Assembly: GCA_022562855.1 (NCBI GenBank)
Contig: JADFON010000044.1
Span: 1-9,907 of the forward strand
DNA from: Candidatus Zhuqueibacterota bacterium
Lineage (GTDB): Bacteria > SM23-31
Length of the DNA stretch: 9,907 bases
Direction of reading: 5' to 3'
Below are positions 1 to 6,805 of this stretch, piece after piece; position 1 is the stretch's first letter, and each line of letters begins with the position of its first letter. The position numbers and the translations under genes are program-made. Under the pieces are notes generated by a model. It ran no database searches. It was not told the DNA's origin and saw nothing but the letters and a program-made list of their open reading frames with translations.

Positions 1-661
1 CCCTTGCACCAAACCAGGTTACCCAGGCGACAGGATGATCCTCAAAACCGAAAACCGGGACGAACTTACCGTTTTCCAAACGTATTTTTGCGTCAACATT
101 ACTGATGTCATACCATGGTGTTCCAAATTCAATGTCATTGATCGTATCGTTCAAAAAACCGGCAAACTGTTCATTGGTAACTTCGTATTTTCCAATAGAA
201 TAGGCGTCTAAGAATACGGTGTGCACCGGTCGTTCATCGTCGTCTCCTTCATCAAAATTATCACCCATATCAAAGGCGCCGCTTTCTACAAATACCAGTG
301 ACGGAATTGAAACAACATCAACAATAAAAACACCAATATCAGTTTCTTTTCCATCACTGACAATACATGTGATGATGTATATTCCCTGTTCTTGCGGCGC
401 TGTCCATTTAATAGATGTCTGAACATTCATATCAACTTGATTCGAAAACTGACCGCCTTGGCTACTCCATACAAATGTCAACGCATCATTGTTAGCATCA
501 ATAGCAGAAGTAGTTAACGTGATCGTTTCGCCGGTTATTAAAATTGATTCGGTAGATTCTATCTCCTCAAGTCTTGGAGCCAGATTGACAGTGTTTGTTA
601 CTGAATCCGAACTGCAAGACATTAAGAACATTATCGAAACAATAGAGATCAAGCATTTCAT
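1..661 (-). CDS. FGE/SUMF1-like lipoprotein with Ig/PKD-like domain (partial, C-terminus off the left edge)
   Basis: Reading the minus strand from ATG at 661 gives 220 codons with no stop before the window edge. The start is preceded by AGGAG seven bases upstream. Residues 1-16 form a lipoprotein signal peptide ending in the lipobox LMSC (Cys16), followed by Ser-Ser-Asp, so outer-membrane sorting is likely. Residues ~27-117 look like an Ig/PKD-type beta domain (NNDALTFVWSSQGG, then IVSDG). From ~122 the formylglycine-generating-enzyme (FGE-sulfatase/DUF323) fold begins: VESGAFDMGD, ERPVHTVFLDAYSIGKYEVT and, at the edge, HPVAWVTWFGA. The catalytic C-terminal part, including any cysteine pair or copper ligands, is not visible, so true sulfatase activation cannot be judged; many such lipoproteins have other or unknown roles. 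A GldJ/GldK-like gliding or secretion lipoprotein is an alternative, but the Ig-like insert argues against it. The domain assignment is from recognisable motifs; the function is open. Confidence 0.85.
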   Translation of the reverse strand, partial: MKCLISIVSIMFLMSCSSDSVTNTVNLAPRLEEIESTESILITGETITLTTSAIDANNDALTFVWSSQGGQFSNQVDMNVQTSIKWTAPQEQGIYIITCIVSDGKETDIGVFIVDVVSIPSLVFVESGAFDMGDNFDEGDDDERPVHTVFLDAYSIGKYEVTNEQFAGFLNDTINDIEFGTPWYDISNVDAKIRLENGKFVPVFGFEDHPVAWVTWFGAR

Positions 662-907
662 AATCTTTCTCCTGATTTAAGATTATAAAGAGCCATTGCG
701 ATAATTATAATTTGTCTATATTCCCTGCTATTCTAAAAAGTAAATTTCCGGAATAATCAATCACTACAGGAAGACCAAACTGATCATACTCCTCCAACTT
801 ACAAAAATGCAAACTTTATGCCAGACCGGAAATAAAAAACCAAAACCTCATAAACCATAAAAATAACAACATGTTACAAAATCAACAAATTTCACTTTTC
901 CCGAATG

Positions 908-923
908 GTGCAAGTCCTTGCAC
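908..923. promoter_or_regulatory. Perfect palindrome, candidate operator
   Basis: GTGCAAG-TC-CTTGCAC: two perfect 7-bp arms around a 2-bp centre, standing in AT-rich non-coding DNA about 245 bp upstream of the lipoprotein start. The shape fits a dimeric repressor site better than a terminator (no loop, no T-run). No regulator is identified; this is a shape-based guess. Confidence 0.3.
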
Positions 924-928
924 TGCAA

Positions 929-964
929 AAGATAGTAACACTTCCATCGCAAGATAGTGATACT
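929..964. repeat. Direct repeat pair, 22-bp period
   Basis: AAGATAGTAACACT (929-942) recurs as AAGATAGTGATACT (951-964), 12 of 14 positions identical and 22 bp apart, roughly two helical turns, so both copies face the same side of DNA. They lie directly beside the 908-923 palindrome. The arrangement could bind a response-regulator-like protein, but chance is not excluded in AT-rich DNA. Confidence 0.3.
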
Positions 965-1043
965 ACACAATTTACATTAGTTTCCTAACCGTAGAATATA
1001 TAATCCGGCACATCTAACTTTTGTAGAGCTTTTATGAGCCAAG

Positions 1044-2270
1044 TCAATCAAGCCTGATAGCCTCGATAGGAAGTAATTGCGAAGCTTTCCATGCCGGGTA
1101 AATAGTTGCCACCAGGCAAAGCGCCCCTGCGACAGAGCTAATCCACACAAAATTCATAAAATCCAAATCGATCGTGAACGAGCTAATATAATACACTTCT
1201 TTACTCAATGAAATTATTTCATAGGTGTTCTGAATATAACCAATTACAACCGCGAGAGTCGACCCGAAAATAGAAGATAAAACCCATATTATCACTCCGT
1301 CCATAAAAAACACTTTTATAATAGACTTTGACGACGCCCCCATCGATTTAAGAATGCCAATGTCCCTTTGTTTTTCAATAACTATGAGTATCAGGGTGCT
1401 TACAAGATTTATCGAACCGACAAAGAATATCATTCCAAACGCGATCAGAATAGGCCACCTTTGGACACGAAGCCAGTCAAAAAGCGTAGAATTCAAATCG
1501 AGCCATGTTCTCGAGTAAAAGGGGTAGGAAAGATCTTTGTTGATCTTTAAATGTACCTGATCTGCCAGTGAAATATCATGCAGTTTCACATCGATGCCAG
1601 AAATCTGTCCGGGCATTCCAAATAGATTTTGTGCTTCATTCAATTGAACAATTGCAAACAAATTGTCGTATTCGGAAAGACCCGTATCGATAAACCCGCG
1701 AACCTCGAAGGGGAATCTCCGGGGAATCCCAATTATGCCGTCTTTGAAATTTGCGATACTCGCGATCACGACAATATTGTCTTTTACGATTTCAAACCTG
1801 TCCGCAAAATCTGTCCCGATCAAAACACCTGCGACTCCGCTGCTATTTTCGCTGAGGTCGATAGTTTCGTCATCGATGATTTTCTTGATGTCGATTACGG
1901 AAGCGGTTTTTCCCATATCGATACCGCGTACGACGACGCCGTCTTCCAGTGAACCGAACCTCAGGATACATGCCTGCTCAACAAACGGTGCGACCGCCAT
2001 TACTTCAGGGTAAGCGAGAATACGATCCTGGATTGATTCGTAATCATCAAACGGATACCCGTGAAAGGTATCTACCCGGATATGTGCCTGGAAGTTTAAA
2101 ATATTCTCTTTTACAGCATTTTCAAACCCGTTGAGAATACCAAGTGTAATAATTAACGCCGCAATTCCGATGGTTAATCCGGTAATCGAAATGTATGTTA
2201 TAAGAGTTATGAAGCCGGTTTCTTTTTTTTGAGAGAGGTAACGTTTCGCGATGAGAAATTCGAATGACAT
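1044..2270 (-). CDS. lolC: LolC/LolE-family lipoprotein-releasing ABC transporter permease
   Basis: A 408-residue inner-membrane permease of the LolC/E (MacB/FtsX) family, which with the ATPase LolD extracts lipoproteins from the inner membrane and passes them to LolA. The N-terminus FLIAKRYLSQKKETGFITLI is the canonical family start, which supports the ATG at 2270 although no clear Shine-Dalgarno precedes it. Predicted layout: TM1 ~21-48, a large periplasmic domain ~50-270, TM2 ~272-297, TM3 ~319-346, TM4 ~373-392. EKQRDIGILKSMGAS (299-313) is the cytoplasmic coupling segment that would contact LolD, and YPAWKASQLLPIEAIR near the C-terminus is the usual family ending. It is the third gene of the leftward cluster, 77 bp after lysS. 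No lolD follows in the window. Many bacteria outside the gammaproteobacteria have one LolC/E hybrid (LolF) acting as a homodimer, so the symbol lolC is by family only. Confidence 0.9.
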   Translation of the reverse strand: MSFEFLIAKRYLSQKKETGFITLITYISITGLTIGIAALIITLGILNGFENAVKENILNFQAHIRVDTFHGYPFDDYESIQDRILAYPEVMAVAPFVEQACILRFGSLEDGVVVRGIDMGKTASVIDIKKIIDDETIDLSENSSGVAGVLIGTDFADRFEIVKDNIVVIASIANFKDGIIGIPRRFPFEVRGFIDTGLSEYDNLFAIVQLNEAQNLFGMPGQISGIDVKLHDISLADQVHLKINKDLSYPFYSRTWLDLNSTLFDWLRVQRWPILIAFGMIFFVGSINLVSTLILIVIEKQRDIGILKSMGASSKSIIKVFFMDGVIIWVLSSIFGSTLAVVIGYIQNTYEIISLSKEVYYISSFTIDLDFMNFVWISSVAGALCLVATIYPAWKASQLLPIEAIRLD

Positions 2271-2300
2271 CTGGGTTTCGGGCTAAACTTTTCAGGTTAT

Positions 2301-2324
2301 ATTTAGCTGTCAATCCTGCTAAAT
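2301..2324 (-). other. Small inverted repeat between lysS and the lolC-like gene
   Basis: ATTTAGC and GCTAAAT form perfect 7-bp arms around a 10-nt loop in the 77-bp gap, about 30 nt before the lolC-like start. In the transcript it would be a weak AT-rich hairpin in the intercistronic leader. It lacks a T-run in the direction of transcription, so it is not an obvious terminator; a role in processing or translation tuning is only a guess. Confidence 0.3.
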
Positions 2325-2347
2325 CTTTTACTTATTAATTATATGAA

Positions 2348-3859
2348 TTAATCATCCTGAGGTTTCATAAGGGGAAATAATATCACGTCCCGCAAGGTGG
2401 ATTTGTTTGTGAGAAGCATAGTCAACCGGTCAATGCCGACCCCGATTCCCGTTGTCGGCGGCATACCGTATTCAAGCGCCATAATATAATCCTCGTCCAG
2501 CACCTGGGCTTCCTGGTCGCCCAGTTTCCGTTGTTTCATTTGATCGAGGAATCGTTGTTTCTGGTCTCTCGGGTCATTTAACTCTGAGTAACCGTTTGCA
2601 ATCTCAAATCCCGCTACAAATGCTTCGAATCGTTCGACTATATCCGGATTTGATGGACTTTTCTTAGCCAATGTGGAGACTTCCCTGGGAAAATCGATAA
2701 TGAATGTAGGTCTGCTGATTTTATTTTCTACACATTCACTAAAAATCTCTTCAATAATTTTGCCTGGACCCCAGAATTTTTCAACTTCGATATCGAGGTC
2801 TTTTGCGTATTGCTTTAGTTGGTCGACATTGCCAAAGTCAACATTAAGGCTCGTATATTTTTTGATAGAATCGATCATCGTCAGCCGCTCCCACGGAGGA
2901 GCCAAATCGATTTTTTCTCCCTGGTATTCAATTTCTGTCGAACCGGTGACTTCCTGTGCTATATAAGCGACCATTTCTTCGGCAATTACCATCATAAAAT
3001 CATAATTTTTGTAGGCTATATAAAGCTCCATCATAGTGAATTCAGGATTATGCAGCTTGTCGACGCCTTCATTTCTAAAATCTTTCGATATTTCAAATAC
3101 ACCTTCAAATCCGCCTACGATTAACCGTTTCAGATAAAGCTCATCGGCAATTCGTAGATAGAGATCCATATCAAGCGCGTTATGATGAGTCTTAAAGGGG
3201 CGGGCGTTCGCACCGCCATAAATCGGCTGCAACACCGGGGTTTCTACTTCGATATATCCCTTGTTCTCCAAAAACGACCGCATTGAGGAAGATATTTTTG
3301 CGCGGGCAACAAATGTCTCTTTTGTTTCGGGATTAACGGCTAAATCAAGATATCTCCTTCTATACCGCAGTTCTTTATCGGTAAACGCATCATGGGATAC
3401 GATGATTCCGTCGACCTCCTCCTCTTTCACAATGGGAAGCGGAAGCAAGGTTTTCGACAGTAATTGAATTTCTTCGGCAACAACGGTTATTTCATCCGTT
3501 CTGGTACGGAAAACAGTACCTTTAATGCCTAAAAAATCGCCGATATCGACCAGATTCGCAAGTTCATACAGTTTATCCTTCAACCTGTCTTTTCTTAAAT
3601 ATATTTGTATTTTACCCTTACTGTCCCTGATATGACCGAACATAGCTTTGCCCATCTTACGCAAAGAAATAATCCTACCCGCCACCGCTACTTGTGTTTC
3701 ATTTTTTTCGAGCGAGTCGAATTGATCGATTATTTCATTTGAAAAATGAGTACGGTCATAATGCGTAGGATATGGGTCAAAACCAAGTTTTTCGATTTTT
3801 TCCAATTTTTCGATTTTAACATTCCGGAGTTCTTCACCGTATCCGGATTCCGCTTTCAA
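2348..3859 (-). CDS. lysS: Lysyl-tRNA synthetase, class II
   Basis: Cytoplasmic class II LysRS (503 residues, usual length about 490-510) that charges tRNA-Lys with lysine using ATP. The N-terminal OB-fold anticodon-binding domain spans ~55-135 (VAVAGRIISLRKMGKAMFGHIRD). Catalytic motif 1 lies around GYIEVETPVLQPIYGGANAR (201-220), motif 2 around FRNEGVDKLHNPEFTMMELY (261-280) and motif 3 is TGIGVGIDRLTMLL (470-483). Between PLP (~140-142) and RYRRRYLDL there are about 11 more residues than in the E. coli enzyme; from memory this insert is typical of Bacteroidetes-like LysRS. The start is TTG at 3859: AAGGGAG lies seven bases upstream and the next Met (residue 69) falls inside the OB fold. 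It follows prfB by 102 bp; prfB-lysS adjacency is also known in E. coli and other bacteria and suggests co-transcription. Confidence 0.97.
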   Translation of the reverse strand: MKAESGYGEELRNVKIEKLEKIEKLGFDPYPTHYDRTHFSNEIIDQFDSLEKNETQVAVAGRIISLRKMGKAMFGHIRDSKGKIQIYLRKDRLKDKLYELANLVDIGDFLGIKGTVFRTRTDEITVVAEEIQLLSKTLLPLPIVKEEEVDGIIVSHDAFTDKELRYRRRYLDLAVNPETKETFVARAKISSSMRSFLENKGYIEVETPVLQPIYGGANARPFKTHHNALDMDLYLRIADELYLKRLIVGGFEGVFEISKDFRNEGVDKLHNPEFTMMELYIAYKNYDFMMVIAEEMVAYIAQEVTGSTEIEYQGEKIDLAPPWERLTMIDSIKKYTSLNVDFGNVDQLKQYAKDLDIEVEKFWGPGKIIEEIFSECVENKISRPTFIIDFPREVSTLAKKSPSNPDIVERFEAFVAGFEIANGYSELNDPRDQKQRFLDQMKQRKLGDQEAQVLDEDYIMALEYGMPPTTGIGVGIDRLTMLLTNKSTLRDVILFPLMKPQDD

Positions 3860-3866
3860 TTTAGAG

Positions 3867-3873
3867 CTCCCTT
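3867..3873 (-). promoter_or_regulatory. Ribosome binding site fixing a TTG start for lysS
   Basis: On the minus strand AAGGGAG sits seven bases before TTG at 3859. No ATG or GTG in frame lies between this site and the conserved OB domain, so the Shine-Dalgarno decides in favour of the TTG start. Confidence 0.75.
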
Positions 3874-3961
3874 AGAAATAAGATTGCAAAGTTGAGTAAG
3901 TTAAAAATGTGCCGCCCGTTTGCTGTGCGTATGAAATTGATATTAATGGGATAACTACACT

Positions 3962-5066
3962 TTATTTATTATTTTTTCTACTCAGCAAATATGCGTTAAC
4001 AAATTGGTCGAGATTTCCGGCAAGGACCGACTGAACGTTGCCGTTTTCCACATTCGTTCTGTGGTCTTTAACAAGATTATATGGCTGCATTGTATAAGAC
4101 CGGATTTGGTTTCCCCACCCGATATCCGTCTTGCTCTTTGCCAGTTCGTCTATTTTATCAAGTTCTTCCTGTTTTTTCAGCGCATAAAGCCGCGATTTGA
4201 GAACCTTTAGAGCATTTTGCTTATTTTTGTGCTGGGACCTTTCATTCTGGCAAGAAACGACTATCCCTGACGGAAAATGAGTGATTCGGATAGCAGAATC
4301 GGTCTTGTTGACATGTTGTCCCCCTGCTCCGCTTGCGCGGAAAGTGTCTATCCGAAGGTCCTTAGTGTTAATTTCAATAGAAATATTATCTTCTATAACC
4401 GGGTAAACAAAAACCGAAGCAAATGAGGTATGTCTTCTCCTGTTCGAATCAAAAGGCGATATCCGAACTAATCGGTGTACACCGATTTCCGCTTTTGTAA
4501 ATCCATAAACGTTTTTGCCCTTTATCTCGAGCGTTACATTCTTTATTCCAGCCTCTTCCGCATTTTGCCTGTCAAGAAAGTTAACCGTGAAATTCTTTGA
4601 TTCTAACCACTTCAAATACATTCTCAATAACATTTCTGCCCAATCCTGCGATTCTGTACCGCCAGCACCGGGATGAATTGTCATAATGGCATTTTTGTCA
4701 TCATCCTCGCCATCAAGCATGATATCAAGCTCGACAGCTGTAATTTCGCATTCAATTCGCGGTATCTCTTTGTCTATCTCAAGAAATGATTTCTCGTCTT
4801 CTTCAATCCTGGCAATTTCAAGCAAATCAAGATAGTCGGTAACTTCACCATTCAATTTTTCAAAGCTTGTTACAGTATCTTTTAGCTCACTAAGAGTCTT
4901 TAAGGTATTTTGCGCTTTTTCCCGGTTTGACCAAAATGAGTCTTCGGAACTCTTTTTTTCTAATTTTTCTATCTCCGTCAACTTATTATCGATGTCAAAG
5001 ATACCCCCGGATTTTTCGAGTTCTTTCCGATAAATCCTTAAGCTTATTTTCTACTTCCCCGAACAT
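3962..5066 (-). CDS. prfB: Peptide chain release factor 2 (RF2), expressed by programmed +1 frameshift
   Basis: RF2 recognises UGA and UAA stop codons and triggers peptide release. The gene is in two frames: ATG at 5066 (ATGATG, with GGAGG at 5075-5071) opens 23 codons ending ...RKIRGYL at an in-frame TGA (4997-4995); slipping +1 on CTT continues as DIDNK and then about 339 codons to the stop at 3962. The complete product is about 367 residues, matching E. coli RF2 (365). The UGA-specific tripeptide SPF (~203-205) lies in HRLVRISPFDSNRRRHTSF, and the catalytic GGQ (~248-250) in RASGAGGQHVNKTDSAIR; the residue before SGAGGQ is Ala, not the Thr of E. coli K-12. An open frame starting only at TTG 4981 would miss the N-terminal helix and is not the real start. 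It is the first gene of the prfB-lysS-lolC cluster. Regulation is autogenous: low RF2 slows UGA reading and raises frameshifting. Confidence 0.96.
4994..5008 (-). promoter_or_regulatory. prfB programmed +1 frameshift site
   Basis: The minus strand reads GGGGGTATCTTTGAC: a Shine-Dalgarno-like GGGGG three bases before the slippery CTT, followed by the in-frame UGA and C. This is the same core as in E. coli prfB. The upstream frame ends exactly at this UGA, and the +1 frame carries the rest of RF2 without interruption, which shows directly that the shift is needed. Confidence 0.95.
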
Positions 5067-5092
5067 CATTCCTCCGACACAAAACTGGAAAT

Positions 5093-5107
5093 AAATAGCT
5101 ATATAAA
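5093..5107. promoter_or_regulatory. Second copy of the ATAGCTATAT motif in the prfB leader
   Basis: AAATAGCTATATAAA shares the 10-mer ATAGCTATAT with the palindrome at 5148-5163. It lies in the predicted 5' untranslated region, about 18 bp upstream of the prfB ribosome binding site. It could be an auxiliary operator. Low-complexity AT composition makes chance recurrence possible. Confidence 0.3.
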
Positions 5108-5147
5108 CCTGTAAAAAAACAAACATTTCTGTTGTATTTTAGCGTGC

Positions 5148-5163
5148 AAATATAGCTATATTT
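5148..5163. promoter_or_regulatory. Perfect 16-bp palindrome overlapping the prfB -10 box
   Basis: AAATATAGCTATATTT is its own reverse complement across all 16 bases and covers the -10 hexamer of the leftward promoter and part of the spacer. A protein bound here would block RNA polymerase, so it is a reasonable candidate repressor site for prfB-lysS-lolC. AT-rich palindromes do arise by chance; no regulator gene is in view. Confidence 0.4.
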
Positions 5164-5177
5164 AATTTTAATGTCAA
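5149..5177 (-). promoter_or_regulatory. Sigma-70-type promoter of prfB-lysS-lolC
   Basis: On the minus strand TTGACA (5177-5172) is followed by a 17-bp spacer and TATATT (5154-5149): a perfect -35, a 5/6 -10 and optimal spacing. The -10 also reads TATATTTG, which fits the Bacteroidetes-type TAnnTTTG box. The predicted transcript start is near 5142, leaving a leader of about 75 nt before prfB. Confidence 0.75.
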
Positions 5178-5358
5178 GCAAATCCCCTTTACGATCCGGA
5201 GGGGCATTGGGCAGCAATATTACATACACGAGCAACTTTTGTTGAATTACTGACATAAATAAAGTACATATTATGCGAATTTGTTTTATCGCTACTCTTA
5301 TTTTCCATCAGAAATCAGGTAATCGCCTGTAATATTTTACCATTAATGCACTTTTCCC

Positions 5359-5386
5359 TTGACAATTGTTTTTATTTTGATATATT
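5359..5386 (+). promoter_or_regulatory. Sigma-70-type promoter of the first glutamine synthetase gene
   Basis: TTGACA (5359-5364), 16-bp spacer, TATATT (5381-5386); the leader to the ATG at 5415 would be only about 20 nt and has no evident Shine-Dalgarno. Two ATTTTGA copies (5374-5380 and 5384-5390), 10 bp apart, overlap the -10 and could be a direct-repeat operator. No GlnR/TnrA-type or sigma-54 site was recognised. Confidence 0.65.
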
Positions 5387-5414
5387 TTGACATTCTTGAA
5401 ACCTCTACGATTCA

Positions 5415-6743
5415 ATGACAAAGTCAGAAATTATCAGAATAGCCCAGCAGGAACAAGTCCAATTTCTGAGACTCCAGTTTACAGATATCCTCGGACAAAT
5501 AAAAAATGTGGAAATTCCATCTCCCCAGTTTTCAATGGCGCTGGACAGTCAATTCCTTTTTGACGGTTCTTCGATAGAAGGTTTTTCGCGTAAACAGGAA
5601 CTCGATATGATACTTGTTCCTGATTTCGATTCGTTTCGTGTATTTCCATGGACGGAAGATAAGGGTGAAAACAAAATTGCAAGTATTATCTGCGACATTT
5701 ATTATCCGGATGGGAGAGAATTTGAAGGTTGCCCCCGTTTGACATTAAAAAAGGTTCTGGAAAAATGCCGAGGACTCGGATTCGATTATTTTATCAGCAG
5801 TGAAGTTGAATTTTTTCTCTTCAGTAAAAAGCCTGACGGAACACCGACCATGTCTACAAATGATCCCGCCGGTTATTTTGATCTGACCCCGGATGAGATT
5901 GGCGATGCTGCACGCCGCAACATTGTAAAATCGCTTGAAACAATGAATTATAAGGTAGGTTCTTCTCATCACGAAGTTGCACAGGGTCAGCATGAAATCG
6001 ATTTCATAAAGGTGGATGCCGTAAGTGCCGCCGATCATATCGCGAGCTGTAAATATATTGTCCGAAAAGTCGCAGGCAATTTCGGATTACATGCCACTTT
6101 TATGCCTAAACCGTTATTTAACCAATATGGGTCGGGATTACATTTACATCAGGAACTCAGCAAAAACGGCGAAAACGCCTTTTATTCACAAAAAAATGAA
6201 TTACAGCTTAGTAAAACCGCTTTGGCATTTATCGGAGGACAATTAGACCATTCGAGGGGATTTTGCGCCATCACGAACCCGCTTATCAATTCTTACAAGC
6301 GTCTTGTCCGCATGTCGGAAGCGCCTACGTTCACGACCTGGTCCCAGCAAAATATCTCACCTCTTCTGCGTATTCCCGACCAACGCGGAGAAAATACGAG
6401 AATCGAACTGCGGCTGCCCGACCCAACATGCAATCCGTATCTTGCGTTTGCGGTCTCATTGCAGGCGGGATTAGACGGGATCAAAAATTCGACCGACCCG
6501 GGAAAACCGGTCAACAAAGATGTCTACAATATGAGCCAGAGGGAGCGTGCGCGTTTGAAAGTGAACAGGCTTCCAAAAGATTTAAATGACGCGCTTGGTT
6601 ACATCAAAAAAGACAAAGTCGTTCAATCGGCGCTCGGAGACTATATCTTCAATCATTTTTACTCTGCGAAACAAGCCGAATGGAACAGCTATATATCGCA
6701 GATACACCCTTGGGAAATCGAGCGGTATTTCACATACTATTAA
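5415..6743 (+). CDS. glnA: Type I glutamine synthetase (GSI-alpha, Bacillus-like) with an altered active site
   Basis: A 442-residue GSI-alpha family protein; such enzymes form dodecamers and make glutamine from glutamate, ammonia and ATP. Visible motifs: FTDILG (22-27), FDGSSIEGF (49-57), metal ligands in SSEVEFF (E130, E132), HHEVAQGQHEID (185-196), the ATP-site segment FMPKPLFNQYGSGLHLH (229-245), NSYKR (292-296), and TRIELRLPDP..NPYL. R59 matches the feedback-inhibition Arg62 of the Bacillus enzyme. There is no GSI-beta 25-residue insertion or adenylylation site. Oddities: the usual NRSPLIRIP reads NISPLLRIP, so the catalytic arginine equivalent to Salmonella Arg339 is Ile314, and the flap PGYEAP reads RMSEAP, keeping the key Glu302. 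The other active-site arginines (R296, R319, R329, R333) remain. Ordinary synthetase activity is therefore uncertain; a divergent glutamate ligase or a regulatory homologue is possible. It is 62 bp upstream of a second glnA. Confidence 0.9.
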   Translation: MTKSEIIRIAQQEQVQFLRLQFTDILGQIKNVEIPSPQFSMALDSQFLFDGSSIEGFSRKQELDMILVPDFDSFRVFPWTEDKGENKIASIICDIYYPDGREFEGCPRLTLKKVLEKCRGLGFDYFISSEVEFFLFSKKPDGTPTMSTNDPAGYFDLTPDEIGDAARRNIVKSLETMNYKVGSSHHEVAQGQHEIDFIKVDAVSAADHIASCKYIVRKVAGNFGLHATFMPKPLFNQYGSGLHLHQELSKNGENAFYSQKNELQLSKTALAFIGGQLDHSRGFCAITNPLINSYKRLVRMSEAPTFTTWSQQNISPLLRIPDQRGENTRIELRLPDPTCNPYLAFAVSLQAGLDGIKNSTDPGKPVNKDVYNMSQRERARLKVNRLPKDLNDALGYIKKDKVVQSALGDYIFNHFYSAKQAEWNSYISQIHPWEIERYFTYY

Positions 6744-6752
6744 GAACTTTAT

Positions 6753-6781
6753 TTGACCATGATTTTTCAACTCTTTATCAT
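6753..6781 (+). promoter_or_regulatory. Candidate promoter of the second glutamine synthetase gene
   Basis: In the 62-bp gap, TTGACC (6753-6758), a 17-bp spacer and TATCAT (6776-6781) each match the sigma-70 consensus at 5 of 6 positions. The start of transcription would be near 6788, and AAAGGA (6793-6798) lies seven bases before the ATG at 6806. The second gene could thus be expressed apart from the first as well as by read-through. Confidence 0.55.
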
Positions 6782-6805
6782 TAAACGGTTTGAAAGGAAT
6801 AAATA

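Larger units (their letters stand above)
662..1043. other. 382-bp intergenic region upstream of the FGE-like lipoprotein gene
   Basis: No convincing ORF on either strand. It must carry the promoter of the leftward lipoprotein gene and the 3' end of the prfB-lysS-lolC transcript, but I see neither a strong intrinsic terminator after the lolC-like stop nor a clear -35/-10 pair. The stretch is AT-rich and contains a perfect short palindrome (908-923) and a pair of direct repeats (929-964), listed separately, which could be regulator sites. Confidence 0.6.

Noticed and set aside
1629-2013. Plus-strand ORFs of 107 and 116 codons opposite the lolC-like gene
   Set aside because: Antisense shadows of a well-supported permease; no ribosome sites or recognisable domains.
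3962-4981. RF2 as a 339-residue protein starting at TTG 4981
   Set aside because: The conserved N-terminal part continues upstream across the frameshift site; the TTG encodes an internal leucine.
5240-5255. GlnR/TnrA-like site upstream of glnA (TGTTGAATTACTGACA)
   Set aside because: It is one base short of the TGTnAn7TnACA consensus length, lacks the A at the fifth position and is over 100 bp from the -35 box.
5044-5256. 70-codon minus-strand ORF over the prfB leader
   Set aside because: It overlaps the prfB promoter, leader and start in another frame, has no ribosome site and no family resemblance.
6263-6589. 108-codon plus-strand ORF inside the first glnA
   Set aside because: It lies wholly within conserved glutamine synthetase coding sequence in another frame and resembles no protein family.
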